A DNA stretch of 64,000 nucleotides from Nocardiopsis ansamitocini (GCF_030268225.1 NZ_BSQG01000002.1:310001-374000), one strand, 5' to 3'; counted from the stretch's first letter, positions 1 to 9,506 are shown. Notes: generated by a model not told the origin, from the sequence alone. A program made the numbers and translations.

Positions 1-89
1 AACTCGGCCGGGCCGGGCTCGACGAGTACCGCGAGGCCAAGCACATCTACCGCAACCTCGCTCCCGAGCCGCAGCGCTGGTTCGGCTGA
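1..89 (+). CDS. Betaine-aldehyde dehydrogenase, C-terminal end (partial)
   Basis: The window opens inside an aldehyde dehydrogenase. Reading from base 3, the last 28 residues end in EYREAKHIYRNLAPEPQRWFG, the usual tail of NAD-dependent betaine-aldehyde dehydrogenases (tail shortened here to key residues: REAKHIYRNL then PEPQRWFG). The enzyme would oxidise betaine aldehyde to glycine betaine in the cytoplasm. The neighbour 104 bases downstream is a choline-dehydrogenase-like oxidoreductase, which would supply the aldehyde, so the two steps of choline oxidation sit together ahead of a betaine importer. Only the tail is visible, so the substrate is inferred from context. Confidence 0.7.
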   Translation, partial: LGRAGLDEYREAKHIYRNLAPEPQRWFG

Positions 90-192
90 GACCACGGCGG
101 CCGCGGGGGCCGGCCGCCGTATCCGTTCCACCACGATGCCCGTGACTCCCAGGCCACCCAGCACGCGCGAATGAGCTGAAGAGGAGACTCCT

Positions 193-1755
193 GTGTCCGC
201 AAGCGGATCCACCTTCGACTACGTGATCGTGGGCGGGGGAACAGCAGGTTCGGTGATCGCCAACCGTCTCACCGAGGACCCCGGGACCACCGTCTGCGTG
301 ATCGAGGGCGGGCCCTCCGACGTCGGACTGGATCGCGTCCTCAAACTCCGCGAGTGGCTGGGCCTGCTCGGCAGCGATCTCGACTACGACTACCCGACCG
401 TCGAACAGCCCCGCGGCAATTCCCACATCCGCCATTCCCGGGCCCGGGTCCTCGGGGGCTGCTCCTCCCACAACACGCTCATCAGCTTCCGCCCCTTCCC
501 GCAGGACCTCGACGACTGGGTGGCCGCGGGTGCCGAGGGCTGGGACAACGCCACCGTGCAGTCCTATGCCGACCGCATCAAGTGCAACATCGTCCCGGTG
601 GCCGACAAGGACCGCAACGAGGTCGTCAAGGACTGGATCACCTCTGCATCCGAAGCCACCGGAGTACCGGTGGTCGAGGACTTCAACGCGAGGATCTCCC
701 ACGGCGGTGGTTTCCGCGACGGGGTCGGATTTCTCTCCATCGCCTACGACCCCTACTCCGGCAACCGGTCATCGGCCTCGGTCGCCTACCTGCACCCGAT
801 CATGGGGGAGCGCACCAACCTCACCCTGATGTTGGAGACGTGGGCCGAGAAGCTGGTGTTCGAAGGCGATCGGGCCACGGGAGTGCAGGTCAAGCCGGCC
901 TCCGGGGAGTCGACGACCGTGCGCGCCGCGCGCGAGGTGATCCTGTGCGCCGGGGCGATCGACACCCCCCGGCTGTTGCTGCTCTCGGGGGTGGGGCCGG
1001 CGGCAGATCTCGCGGAGGTGGGGATTCAGGCCCGCCACGACCTGCCCGGGGTGGGGGAGAACCTGTTGGACCACCCGGAGTCGATCATCATGTGGGAGAC
1101 CGACAAGCTTCCCGATACCACCGTCATGGACTCCGACGCGGGGCTGTTCGTCCGGCGCGACACCAGTGACCCGCGCCCGGACCTGATGTTTCACATCTAC
1201 CAGATCCCTTTCGCCGACAACACCGAACGGTTGGGTTACGACCGCCCCGACCACGCGATCTGTATGACGCCCAACATCCCGCGCTCCCGTTCACGCGGCA
1301 AGCTCTGGTTGACCAGCTCCGATCCGTCGGTCAAACCGGCCCTGGACTTTCGCTATTTCACCGATCCCGACGACTACGACGCCACGACAATCGTCGACGG
1401 ACTCAAGATCGCCCGCCGGATCGCCGCGACCGAGCCCTTCAAGTCCTGGCTCAAGCGCGAGGTCGCACCCGGGCCCGAGGTCACCACCGACGAGGAGCTC
1501 AGCGAGTACGGGCGCCGCGCGGCCCACACCGTCTACCACCCGGCCGGAACCTGCAAGATGGGCGCCGCCGACGATCCCACCGCGGTCGTCGATCCGGCTC
1601 TGCGTGTTCGCGGGCTTTCGGGTTTGCGCATCGCCGACGCCTCGGTGTTCCCGACGATGCCCTCGCCCAATCCCATGGTCACCGTCCTGGCGATCGGAGA
1701 ACGCGCCGCCGATCTGATCCGCGCCGATGCTCGCCGAGCAGGAGCCGCACGGTAG
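193..1755 (+). CDS. betA: GMC-family oxidoreductase, choline dehydrogenase-like
   Basis: A 520-residue FAD enzyme of the glucose-methanol-choline family, the normal length for choline dehydrogenase. The FAD-binding glycine motif GGGTAGSVIANRL is at residues 14-26. The C-terminal catalytic pair is His449 in YHPAGTCKMG and Asn493 in PSPNPMVTVLAIGE. It would oxidise choline to betaine aldehyde. The GTG start is set by an AGAGGAG ribosome site about 7 bases upstream. It lies between betaine-aldehyde dehydrogenase and a ProU-type importer, which supports choline as substrate. The GMC family is broad, so another alcohol remains possible. A 1483-residue open frame runs antisense to this gene and the three that follow; it is a codon-bias artefact. 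Confidence 0.85.
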   Translation: MSASGSTFDYVIVGGGTAGSVIANRLTEDPGTTVCVIEGGPSDVGLDRVLKLREWLGLLGSDLDYDYPTVEQPRGNSHIRHSRARVLGGCSSHNTLISFRPFPQDLDDWVAAGAEGWDNATVQSYADRIKCNIVPVADKDRNEVVKDWITSASEATGVPVVEDFNARISHGGGFRDGVGFLSIAYDPYSGNRSSASVAYLHPIMGERTNLTLMLETWAEKLVFEGDRATGVQVKPASGESTTVRAAREVILCAGAIDTPRLLLLSGVGPAADLAEVGIQARHDLPGVGENLLDHPESIIMWETDKLPDTTVMDSDAGLFVRRDTSDPRPDLMFHIYQIPFADNTERLGYDRPDHAICMTPNIPRSRSRGKLWLTSSDPSVKPALDFRYFTDPDDYDATTIVDGLKIARRIAATEPFKSWLKREVAPGPEVTTDEELSEYGRRAAHTVYHPAGTCKMGAADDPTAVVDPALRVRGLSGLRIADASVFPTMPSPNPMVTVLAIGERAADLIRADARRAGAAR

Positions 1756-1809
1756 AGAACTCACCCGTTGACAGGCCGCACGGGCGGCTGATCCAAGGAG
1801 AGAGATCCG

Positions 1810-2958
1810 ATGAGCTCCCCCAGTACCGAAGAGACCGAGCGGGAGACCGCCGAATCCAGGCCCAAGATCGCCGTCCACAATCTCTGGAAGATCTTCGGAA
1901 AGAACGCCGATTCGATCCTCGGTACCGATTCCGAGAACCTCGACCACGAGACCATCCGGGAGCGGACCGGGTGCACGGTCGCGGTCCGTGACGTCTCCTT
2001 CGACGTGGCTCCGGGAGAGATCTTCGTGGTCATGGGCCTGTCCGGATCGGGCAAGTCCACCCTGGTTCGTTGTCTGACCAGGTTGATCGAGCCGACGGGC
2101 GGCCAGGTCCTGCTGGACGGGGAGGACATCGGCAAGGCCGATGCGCACGCGCTGCGCGAACTGCGCCGCAACAAGATCGCCATGGTCTTCCAGCACTTCG
2201 GCCTCCTGCCCAACCGCAAAGTGATCGACAACGTCGCCTACGGCCTGGAAGTGCGTGGCGCAGGCAAGGACGAGCGCTACGCGAAGGCCCGTCAGATGAT
2301 CGAAATGGTGGGTTTGTCGGGGTACGAGGATTCCCGGCCCGGCCAGCTCAGTGGCGGTATGCAGCAACGGGTGGGCCTCGCCCGCGCGCTCGCGGTCGAA
2401 CCCGAGGTGCTGCTCTTCGACGAGCCGTTCAGCGCACTCGATCCGCTGATCCGACGCGACATGCAGAACGAGGTCATCCGGTTGCAGCGCGAGCTGGACG
2501 TGACCGCGGTGTTCATCACCCACGACCTCTCCGAGGCGCTCAAGCTCGGCGACCGGATCGCCATCATGCGCGACGGGGAACTCGTGCAAATGGGCACCCC
2601 CGAGGAACTGGTCGGCAGTCCCGCCGACGACTATGTGCGCGACTTCGTCGCCGACGTCGCGCGCACCGACGTCCTCACGGTGAGCTGGCTGATGCGCGCA
2701 CCCGCCGAAGGCGAGCCGTTGGACGGCCCGGTGACAGCGCCGAGGACCGTGGTGCGCGACATCGTGCCGTTGCTCGCCAAGGGCACCGCACCCGTGCGGG
2801 TCATGGCCGGCGACCGGCTGCTGGGGGTGGTGGGCCGTACCGACGTCCTGCGCATCATCGCCGAGGACCAGGAGGATCCGGAGCAGAACGATCTGCCCGC
2901 TACCGCTGCCCCCACCGCTGACGCGGACACCGGCCCCGACCGGGCGACGGGGGTCTGA
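1810..2958 (+). CDS. proV: Glycine betaine/proline ABC transporter, ATP-binding subunit
   Basis: A 382-residue ATPase that would power uptake of glycine betaine or related compatible solutes. Walker A (GLSGSGKST) is near residue 76, the ABC signature [15 protein letters not shown] near 180, and Walker B LLFDEP near 201. Residues before the Walker A resemble ProV/OpuAA, with the long N-terminal stretch that leads into [18 protein letters not shown]. The region after about residue 280 occupies the place of the regulatory CBS part of ProV, but it is too diverged to call by eye. A clear ribosome site (AAGGAG) precedes the ATG. The next gene starts 3 bases after the stop, so translation is probably coupled. 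Confidence 0.95.
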   Translation: MSSPSTEETERETAESRPKIAVHNLWKIFGKNADSILGTDSENLDHETIRERTGCTVAVRDVSFDVAPGEIFVVMGLSGSGKSTLVRCLTRLIEPTGGQVLLDGEDIGKADAHALRELRRNKIAMVFQHFGLLPNRKVIDNVAYGLEVRGAGKDERYAKARQMIEMVGLSGYEDSRPGQLSGGMQQRVGLARALAVEPEVLLFDEPFSALDPLIRRDMQNEVIRLQRELDVTAVFITHDLSEALKLGDRIAIMRDGELVQMGTPEELVGSPADDYVRDFVADVARTDVLTVSWLMRAPAEGEPLDGPVTAPRTVVRDIVPLLAKGTAPVRVMAGDRLLGVVGRTDVLRIIAEDQEDPEQNDLPATAAPTADADTGPDRATGV

Positions 2959-2961
2959 GCC

Positions 2962-4890
2962 GTGGTGACCGTCGTCCCGGCCGCGTCCGGAATACGCAGC
3001 GGCCCGCCCCCGTGGCTGACCAGCCGCTGGACGTGGGCGCTGCTCGTGCTCGCCGCCCTGCTCGTCGGCTTCGCGATCCTGCGCGGCCAGCACTCTTTCC
3101 CCGACCTTCCCGAGGCCTACCAGGTCGGTCCGTTCTTCGACCGCATCTACGACTGGGTCGTCGCCAACCGCAACACCAGTCCGCTTTTCCTGTACGGCTT
3201 CAACTACCTCTCCGTCGGTCTGGGTTCGGCCGTCATCCTGATCAACCAGGTGCTGACCCTGCTGGGCTGGCCGGGCGTCGTCGTCCTCGGAGTTTTCACC
3301 GCGTGGCGGGTGGCCGGACCGCGGATCGCGGCGTTCGCCCTGGCCACATTTCTTTCCTTTGGCCTGCTCGGGTTGTGGAGCGAGGCGATGACCACGCTCT
3401 CGCTCATTATCACCTCGGTCCTGCTGGCGCTGCTCGTGGGGATTCCCCTGGGCATCCTCGCCGGCCGCAGTGACGGCTTCAACGCCGCGATCCGCCCCGT
3501 CCTCGACTTCCTTCAGGTCATGCCGGCCTTCGCCTACCTGATGCCGATGCTGCTGCTGTTCGGTATCGGCAATCCGGCGGCAGCCGTGGCCACCACGATC
3601 TACGCGATTCCACCCGCCGTGCGCATCACCGCCGTGGGAATCCGCGGTGTCGACCCGGGAGCGCTGGAGGCCGCGGCCTCGCTGGGCTCCACCCGCTGGC
3701 AGCTGCTGACCAAGGTCCAGTTGCCGCTGGCCAAGCGCACGGTTTTCCTGGCCGTCAACCAGACGCTGATGCTCGCGGTGTCCATGGTGGTCATCGCCTC
3801 TGTCATCGGCGCGGGCGGACTCGGTGACGCCATCTTCCAGGCACTCAACAAGGTCAACGTCGGGCAGGCGTTCGAGGCCGGACTCGCGATCGTGCTCATG
3901 GCCATCGCCCTGGACCGGGTCACCGCGGCCGCGGGCGAGGGTGATCGGGGGCCAGGCGCCGCCTCCGGCCGCCGGGGCCTGCCTTTCATGCTGGTCGGCT
4001 TCCTGGCCACGGCGGTCGCCGTGGTGGTCGCCCGCCTGGCCAAAATCGCGGAATGGCCCAAGAGCTGGACCGTGAGCGTCGCAGAACCCATCAACCAGGT
4101 CAACGACGCGGTGCAGGCGCTGATCGGCGGAGCCACCTCCGCGTTGGGCACGTTCACCCTCGGGTGGGTGCTGGATCCGCTGCGCACGGTGCTCACCGAT
4201 TCGCCGTGGTGGCTGGTGGTGCTGGCCGCGGCGGCGTTCGGCTGGGTCCTGGGCGGCTGGCGGATCGCCCTGGTGGGAGGGTTGTCCATCCTGGCCACCG
4301 GGTTGCTGGGAGTGTGGGGCCTCAGCATGGACACCCTCTCGCAGGTGCTTGTCGCCGCGCTGGTCACCGTTGCCCTCGGCTTCGTCATGGGCATCCTCGC
4401 CGCGCGCAGCGACGTCTTCGCCCGCATCCTGCGCCCGGTGCTCGACGCCATGCAGACGCTCCCGCCCTTCGTCTACCTGATCCCGGCCGTCGCGCTCTTC
4501 GGTATCGGCCGGATCCCGGCTCTGGCCGCGGCCGTCATCTTCGCGCTGCCGCCGGTCATCCGGCTCGTGGAGGACGGAATCCGTGGCGTTTCGCCCTCTG
4601 CGACCGAGGCGGCCCTGTCCCAGGGGTCCAGCCGTATGCAGTTGCTCACCAAGGTGCAGTTGCCACTGGCGCGCTCCTCCCTTCTGCTGGCTGTCAACCA
4701 GGGGATCATGATGGTCCTGGCCATGGTCGTGATCGGTGCCCTGGTGGGGGCCGGCGCACTGGGTTACGGAGTGGTGTTCGGCCTGGCCCAGAACCAGTTG
4801 GGACTCGGCCTGACCTCCGGCCTCGCCATCGTCTGCCTCGGCCTGTTCCTCGACCGGCTCACCCAGAGCGCCGCCAGGCAGGGGGAGTAG
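2962..4890 (+). CDS. proW: Glycine betaine ABC transporter permease, two ProW domains fused
   Basis: A 642-residue membrane protein, about twice the length of a usual ProW. It contains two complete permease domains in tandem. The first core starts near residue 141 and has its EAA-type loop near 234 (AAASLGSTRWQLLTKVQLPL). The second core starts near 456 with the loop near 549 (ALSQGSSRMQLLTKVQLPLA). Each loop would dock on one ProV subunit, so one polypeptide can form the whole channel. The linker near residues 320-345 is hydrophilic. The GTG start is 3 bases after proV stops. Fused permeases of this kind are known in actinobacteria; the family is certain, the exact solute is inferred. Confidence 0.93.
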   Translation: MVTVVPAASGIRSGPPPWLTSRWTWALLVLAALLVGFAILRGQHSFPDLPEAYQVGPFFDRIYDWVVANRNTSPLFLYGFNYLSVGLGSAVILINQVLTLLGWPGVVVLGVFTAWRVAGPRIAAFALATFLSFGLLGLWSEAMTTLSLIITSVLLALLVGIPLGILAGRSDGFNAAIRPVLDFLQVMPAFAYLMPMLLLFGIGNPAAAVATTIYAIPPAVRITAVGIRGVDPGALEAAASLGSTRWQLLTKVQLPLAKRTVFLAVNQTLMLAVSMVVIASVIGAGGLGDAIFQALNKVNVGQAFEAGLAIVLMAIALDRVTAAAGEGDRGPGAASGRRGLPFMLVGFLATAVAVVVARLAKIAEWPKSWTVSVAEPINQVNDAVQALIGGATSALGTFTLGWVLDPLRTVLTDSPWWLVVLAAAAFGWVLGGWRIALVGGLSILATGLLGVWGLSMDTLSQVLVAALVTVALGFVMGILAARSDVFARILRPVLDAMQTLPPFVYLIPAVALFGIGRIPALAAAVIFALPPVIRLVEDGIRGVSPSATEAALSQGSSRMQLLTKVQLPLARSSLLLAVNQGIMMVLAMVVIGALVGAGALGYGVVFGLAQNQLGLGLTSGLAIVCLGLFLDRLTQSAARQGE

Positions 4891-4947
4891 AACATCATGT
4901 CCACGCAGCCCACGTATTTCGCCGTTTCCAGCCGCACAGGAGACCCC

Positions 4948-5925
4948 ATGTCCACCACGTCGGGGACCAGGCGGGTGGTCACGGCTCTCGCGCTGCTCAT
5001 GGTGCTGGTCATGACCACGTCGTGTGCGGTGCGCACCACGTCGATCCTGCGCGACCCCGGGACGGTGCGCATCGCGCTCAACGCCTGGGTCGGGTACGAG
5101 GCCAGCGCCGCCGTCCTGCAGTACCTGCTCGAAGAGGAGCTCGGCTACCAGGTCCAGCTCGTCCAGATCGACGAGCAGCCCTCCTGGCAGGCCCTCGACC
5201 AGGGGGCGGTGGACGTGATCGTGGAGAACTGGGGTCATGAGGACCTGATGCGGACCTACGGGCCCGACGGCAACGACACGGTCGTCGACGGCGGCCCCAA
5301 CGGCAACATCGGTCACATCGGCTGGTACATGCCGGCCTACCTGGTCGACGAGTATCCGGGCATCAACACCGTCGACGGGCTCAAGGAGAACGCCGATCTC
5401 TTCCGGACCCCTGAGAGCGGCGGCAAGGGGGAGTTCCTGTCGGGTGCGCCGGGCTTCGTCACCCAGGACCAGGGCATGATCAACCACTTCGGTTTCGACC
5501 TCAGCATCGTCTACGCGGGTTCGGAGGCGGCGCAGATCACCGAGATCCGCAATCGCTATGCCGCGAAGGAGCCCGCGCTGTTCTACTTCTACGAACCGCA
5601 GTGGTTGTTCAACGAACTCGACATGGTCAGGGTGGAGTTCCCCGAGTACACGCAGGGGTGTGACGCCGACCTCGACAACGTCGGTTGCGACTACCCCCTG
5701 TACCACCTGAACAAGATCTTCCGGAAGGATTTCGCCGAGCAAGGGGGCCGGGCCTTCCAGCTCATCGACAACTGGAAGTGGTCCAACGACGACCAGAACG
5801 CCGTCGCTCAGCTCATCGCCGACGACGGCATGGACCGGGACGAGGCCGCCGCCCGGTGGGCCCGGGAGAACCCGGACGTATGGCGGCCGTGGATTCCCGC
5901 CGGCGCCTCCCCGGAAACGGACTAG
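4948..5925 (+). CDS. proX: Glycine betaine ABC transporter substrate-binding lipoprotein
   Basis: An OpuAC/ProX-type solute-binding protein of 325 residues from the chosen ATG. That start has an ACAGGAG site 5 bases upstream and opens directly into a secretion signal (VVTALALLMVLVMTTSC) whose Cys would be lipidated. An in-frame ATG 51 bases upstream (4897) would add 17 hydrophilic residues before the signal and also has a GGGGGAG site, so it cannot be excluded. The mature protein begins TVRIALNAWVGYEASAAVLQ, typical of betaine-binding proteins, and has Trp-rich segments such as NWGHEDLM and FYEPQWLFNEL that could form the aromatic cage for a quaternary amine. Last gene of the operon. Confidence 0.93.
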   Translation: MSTTSGTRRVVTALALLMVLVMTTSCAVRTTSILRDPGTVRIALNAWVGYEASAAVLQYLLEEELGYQVQLVQIDEQPSWQALDQGAVDVIVENWGHEDLMRTYGPDGNDTVVDGGPNGNIGHIGWYMPAYLVDEYPGINTVDGLKENADLFRTPESGGKGEFLSGAPGFVTQDQGMINHFGFDLSIVYAGSEAAQITEIRNRYAAKEPALFYFYEPQWLFNELDMVRVEFPEYTQGCDADLDNVGCDYPLYHLNKIFRKDFAEQGGRAFQLIDNWKWSNDDQNAVAQLIADDGMDRDEAAARWARENPDVWRPWIPAGASPETD

Positions 5926-5944
5926 TCGAGGCGCCGAGCGCGCA

Positions 5945-5987
5945 CCGCGGGGGCTGTCCGATGGCGTTCATCGGACAGCCCCCGCGG
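5945..5987. terminator. Long perfect hairpin ending the betaine operon
   Basis: Two 19-base arms (5945-5963 and 5969-5987) are perfectly complementary with a 5-base loop. There is no T-run, as is common for GC-rich terminators. It starts 19 bases after the proX stop codon. Confidence 0.85.
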
Positions 5988-6360
5988 CGTCCGCACCGTC
6001 GCCATTTGCACGGATGGGTTACGTTTGCCAACGACGGCCCGGTCACCCCTGTGGTCGGGTGTCCGTCGTCGCCGTCTCGGGCCCGCCCGTTTTCCCGGCT
6101 GCCCGTTGACGTCATCTTGTCAGACAACACGGACATTTCGTCTTATGATTCGTAGTGGCCGAGGTCGTTGCCCGGCCCGTGGACTCCGTACGGACCTGAC
6201 CTGCTCGAAGGCGGGTACCTTCGGTTGTGTGGATACCTTCACAGTGCGCTTGCCGAGGTCACAGCCCTGGACGGCGCAAACCACTGCTGTGTTCGGGTGA
6301 CCTATTCTCAAAAGGCTGGGCTGCCTCCATGGTTGAGGTGCACGCTTCAAGGAGTGGTGA
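5988..6360. other. Gene-free stretch upstream of the GAF-ANTAR gene
   Basis: No convincing gene. It is less GC-rich in the middle and holds a TTGACG hexamer at 6106, an 11-base palindrome TTGTCAGACAA at 6117-6127 and a TATGAT hexamer at 6144. The spacings do not make a standard promoter, so I only note them as possible control sequences for the ANTAR gene. Confidence 0.35.
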
Positions 6361-7125
6361 GTGGTCGAGATGGAAATTCAACCGGTGACCCCGCCGTCGG
6401 CGAACGAACGGTACGGCGACGTCGTCGGCGCGCTCAGCGAGCTCACTCAGGCCCTGGCCGTCGAGGAGGGGATGCCCGAGACACTGCAGCGCATCCTCGA
6501 CCTTGCCTTGAAACTGATCCCCGGCTGCCACGCGGCGAGCGTCACGGTCCTCGACGCGAGCGGAGAACCCGTGACGGCCCTCGGCACCAGCGAGGAGACC
6601 TATCGGCTGGACCAGAGCCAGTACGCCTTCGGAGACGGCCCCTGCCTGGACGCCGCTCGCAGGCACACGATCAACCGCTGCCACATGGAGGAGGCCGAGC
6701 AGGCCTGGCCCGACTTCACCGGTGTGGCCAAGTCGATGGGGCTGCGCAGCTACCTGTCCGCCGGCCTGATCGACAACGGCACCCCTGTCGGTGCACTCAA
6801 TCTGTCCAGTCGGGACCGCGACGGATTCGACGCCCTCGACGAGGCGTTCATCGCGATGTTCAGTATCCCCGCGGCCTCGGTCATCGCCGGCCGCGACCGC
6901 TACGAGCGCACTCGTGAACTCGCCGACCAGCTCAAGCGCGCCATGGACTCCAGGGCCGTCATCGACCGGGCCATCGGGATCGTCATGGTCCAGGCACGCT
7001 GCAACGGAGACGAGGCGTTCGAGCGGCTGCGCCGGTCCTCCAACAACCAGAACGTCAAACTCCGCGAACTGGCCGAGCGCATCGTGCAGCAGGTCGACGC
7101 CAGCAGCCTCGGATCAGCGGTGTGA
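6361..7125 (+). CDS. GAF and ANTAR domain RNA-binding regulator
   Basis: A 254-residue two-domain protein. Residues about 20-170 form a GAF sensor domain (phrases ALKLIPGCHAASVTVLD, FGDGPCLDAAR, RSYLSAGLIDNGTPVGALNL). Residues about 190-241 form an ANTAR domain (LKRAMDSRAVIDRAIGIVM, then VKLRELAERIV). ANTAR domains bind paired RNA hairpins and act as antiterminators; the GAF domain would sense a small molecule or redox signal. The GTG start is preceded by AAGGAG with 6 bases spacing; an ATG 9 bases later is an alternative. It is followed by a stress sigma factor in the same direction, with a 194-base gap, so the two may be functionally linked but are probably transcribed separately. Confidence 0.9.
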   Translation: MVEMEIQPVTPPSANERYGDVVGALSELTQALAVEEGMPETLQRILDLALKLIPGCHAASVTVLDASGEPVTALGTSEETYRLDQSQYAFGDGPCLDAARRHTINRCHMEEAEQAWPDFTGVAKSMGLRSYLSAGLIDNGTPVGALNLSSRDRDGFDALDEAFIAMFSIPAASVIAGRDRYERTRELADQLKRAMDSRAVIDRAIGIVMVQARCNGDEAFERLRRSSNNQNVKLRELAERIVQQVDASSLGSAV

Positions 7126-7319
7126 CGGTGACAATCGTGTGGCCAAAAGGTCCTGTTCTGTGTCGCTGACGTGCGCTTTAAAGACCACCACCGCGATCAG
7201 GGCCTATAGGGGTTAGACTCGACGCAGCACCGGGGTCCGGATCAGGGCCCTGAGCGCGGTCCCCCATACCGCGCTTCCCGGTAATTCGGTGCGACGCTGA
7301 TCCTGTTCAGGAGTCAGCC

Positions 7320-8144
7320 ATGCACGCCCGTAAAACCAGTGACGCCGCTTCGGTGTCCTCCGCAGCGCCCGCACAGTCCCGCCCTCAGCGCGACGTCCAG
7401 GTCGCCGAACTCTTCACCCAACTCGCCGAATCCGCCGAAGGCAGCCTGGAACGCGACGAACTGCGTGCCGCCATCGCCCGTGAGCACATCGGCCTCGCCC
7501 GGCATCTCGCGTCGCGCTACGCCAACCGCGGTGAGCCCGTCGAAGACCTCCAGCAGGCCGCGCTGCTCGGCCTCGTCAAGGCCATCAACGGCTTCGACGC
7601 CGATCTCGGCTACGACTTCATCGCCTACGCCATGCCGATGATGGCCGGTGAGATCAAGCGACACTTCCGTGACAAGACCTGGGCCGTCCGTGTGCCGCGC
7701 CGGCTCCAGGAACGACGCGGCGAGCTCAACCAGGCCACCCGGAGACTCACCCAGGTGCTCGGGCGCTCGCCCACCACGACCGAGCTCGCCGAGGAGCTCC
7801 AGATGACCCGGGACGACCTCGCCGAGCTGATCGAGGCGTCCACCGCCTACAGTGCCCTGTCACTGGATTCGCCCACGGGCGACGACGGGCACGAGCGGAT
7901 CAACCTCGGCGACACGATCGGCGGGCCGGACCACCTGTTGGAACTCGTGGACTATCGCGAGTCCCTGCCCCCGCTGTTGGAGGGGCTGCCCGACCGCGAG
8001 CGCCGCATCGTCATACTGCGCTTCTTCGGCAACAAGACCCAGAGCGAGATCGCCGCCGATGTCGGGATCTCCCAGATGCACGTGTCACGGCTGCTGTCCA
8101 ACGCCTTGGCCACGATGCGCGAGGGGATGCTGGTGGAGGAGTGA
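7320..8144 (+). CDS. SigB/SigF-type general stress sigma factor
   Basis: A 274-residue sigma-70 family factor of the SigB/SigF/SigG class, which recognises GTTT/GGGTA-type promoters. Region 2 lies near residues 56-93 (HIGLARHLASRYANRGEP, QQAALLGLVKAINGFD), region 3 near 120-190 (VPRRLQERRGELNQATRRL) and the region 4 helix-turn-helix near 237-262 (NKTQSEIAADVGISQMHVSR). The ATG has a CAGGAG site 6 bases upstream. No anti-sigma gene is adjacent, although an RsbW-like kinase lies at 14621-15070. Three sequences in this window fit the promoter expected for such a factor (at 9677, 27323 and 58579). Confidence 0.93.
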   Translation: MHARKTSDAASVSSAAPAQSRPQRDVQVAELFTQLAESAEGSLERDELRAAIAREHIGLARHLASRYANRGEPVEDLQQAALLGLVKAINGFDADLGYDFIAYAMPMMAGEIKRHFRDKTWAVRVPRRLQERRGELNQATRRLTQVLGRSPTTTELAEELQMTRDDLAELIEASTAYSALSLDSPTGDDGHERINLGDTIGGPDHLLELVDYRESLPPLLEGLPDRERRIVILRFFGNKTQSEIAADVGISQMHVSRLLSNALATMREGMLVEE

Positions 8145-8153
8145 TCCGAGGAG

Positions 8154-8384
8154 TCAGCGCTCGTAGCGACGGCGCCGGCTCACCCAGTAGACATTGAGGC
8201 AGGCGGCCAGGAACCCGGCGCCCAGCACTACCGTCAGCGACGCGGAGTGGGCCCACAGCACGGCCAGTACCGCGCCGATCAGACACACCGCGGCCCCGAA
8301 GACGGCAAGTACGAGACGGAAGGTCAGCGCGCTGGCCGGCCGTTCGGGACTGCCGATGGGGCCCTTGAGCCGCCCGCCTCTCAA
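8154..8384 (-). CDS. Small two-helix membrane protein
   Basis: A 76-residue protein with two hydrophobic segments (LVLAVFGAAVCLIGAVLAVLW and ASLTVVLGAGFLAACLNVYW) and a basic tail RRRRYER. The opening, with SPERPASALTFRLVLAVFG, resembles a family of small actinobacterial membrane proteins of unknown function; I would compare it with DUF6343 but cannot confirm this. The start is TTG, chosen because a perfect AGGAGGAG site lies 6 bases upstream. The gene begins 15 bases after the stop of the Vms1-like gene, so the two are probably one operon. It ends 9 bases from the sigma factor's stop, in convergent orientation. Confidence 0.75.
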   Translation of the reverse strand: MRGGRLKGPIGSPERPASALTFRLVLAVFGAAVCLIGAVLAVLWAHSASLTVVLGAGFLAACLNVYWVSRRRRYER

Positions 8385-8399
8385 TGTCTCTCCTCCTGG

Positions 8400-9506
8400 T
8401 TATCCGGTCACGCTGAAGCGCAACAGAGCGCCCGTGCCCTCGGTGGCTCCCCGCGGAGACGCGAGCGGGAGGAACTCGGCATCGCTGAGGGCGGCGGCCC
8501 GGATCAGGGCCGTGTCCGCCGGCACCTCCAGCGCCGTCCCGGCGTCCGTGAGCTGCTCACGGGTGGCCGACACCTCCATCGGATCAGTGGGCGAAGTCCA
8601 CAACGTCCCACCCATGTCCCGGCCGGTCCCCAGGAGCAGCGTCTGGACCTGACCGCGACGAAGGGCCTCTGCGGTCTCGGCTCGGCCCTGTACCGCGTCT
8701 CCCGTCCCCAGCGCGTCGGCGAAGTTCTCCGCCTCCTGGGCGCTTCCCTGGGCGACAGCGGTCGACAGCGCCTCGTCCACCGCCTCGCGGAGGCGCGCCA
8801 GCGCGGCATGGTCGGAACGGCCCCCGCCCGGCAGGTCCACCACGATGCCGCGAACGGGAGTGCTCAGGTGGTTTCGGAGCTTGCCGACGGCGCGCTCGTC
8901 GCCGCCGACGAACACCAGTTCCGCCTTCACCTCGTCGACCGCGGCCATGACGTCCTTGGCGACCTCCTCGGCGTTGGTGTCCCAGAGGTTCTCCGCTCGA
9001 CGCTGGTACTGCTTGTGTGCCCAGCCTCCCTGGCGGATCTTCTGGATGTGCAGGGTGCTGCCGCTGAAACTGCGTTCGGAGACGGGGTCGTGGCGGTCCA
9101 GGGTGTAGGCGTCCACGTCGGCACCCTCCCGGTCGGCCGCGACGACGACGTAGGGCAGTTGGAGCGCGCGGTCGGCGACCAGGTCGGAGGGATCGGGAAT
9201 GGGCAGCCACGAGGCCCGGTCACTGGGCGGAGGGCTGGTGAGCGTGTACGTGGCCAGCACCTGCCCCTCCGCGGCGAAGAGAGCTTCTCCCTGGGGGCCG
9301 GGAACTCCGGACGCACCCCCGACGACGCGGTCCAGCGCGCTCAAGGTGTCGTCGTCGGCGCCCTGTTCGGCGAGGTGCTCGCGCAGTCCCCGCCAGCGCA
9401 GCTCGATCTCCTTGTCGGAGTTCTCCGAGGTCCGGGTCGTGTCCAGAAAGACCGAGGCGACGGGACCGGGGACAGCGTACAGCGAGCGCAGAAATCCTAG
9501 TTGCAT
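8400..9506 (-). CDS. Vms1/Rv2629-like bacterial release-factor relative
   Basis: A 368-residue protein from the ATG at 9506. It matches the actinobacterial Rv2629 type: opening FLRSLYAVPGPVASVFLD, a middle part with IQKIRQGGWAHKQYQRRAEN, and a C-terminal half built like the eRF1/Vms1 fold (KAELVFVGGDERAVGKLRNHL, VEVSATREQL-like end). Proteins of this class are related to peptidyl-tRNA hydrolases of ribosome rescue; in mycobacteria the homologue is linked to stress and dormancy, but the reaction is not settled. The open frame extends 495 bases further upstream, but that part overlaps the small acidic gene on the other strand and has no ribosome site. The Shine-Dalgarno for the chosen start is weak. 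Confidence 0.8.
   Translation of the reverse strand: MQLGFLRSLYAVPGPVASVFLDTTRTSENSDKEIELRWRGLREHLAEQGADDDTLSALDRVVGGASGVPGPQGEALFAAEGQVLATYTLTSPPPSDRASWLPIPDPSDLVADRALQLPYVVVAADREGADVDAYTLDRHDPVSERSFSGSTLHIQKIRQGGWAHKQYQRRAENLWDTNAEEVAKDVMAAVDEVKAELVFVGGDERAVGKLRNHLSTPVRGIVVDLPGGGRSDHAALARLREAVDEALSTAVAQGSAQEAENFADALGTGDAVQGRAETAEALRRGQVQTLLLGTGRDMGGTLWTSPTDPMEVSATREQLTDAGTALEVPADTALIRAAALSDAEFLPLASPRGATEGTGALLRFSVTG

Noticed and set aside
1291-5742. A 1483-residue open frame antisense to the betaine operon
   Set aside because: It runs opposite four well-supported genes, is rich in His, Arg, Gly and Asp as expected for a GC-bias shadow, and shows no domain or ribosome site.
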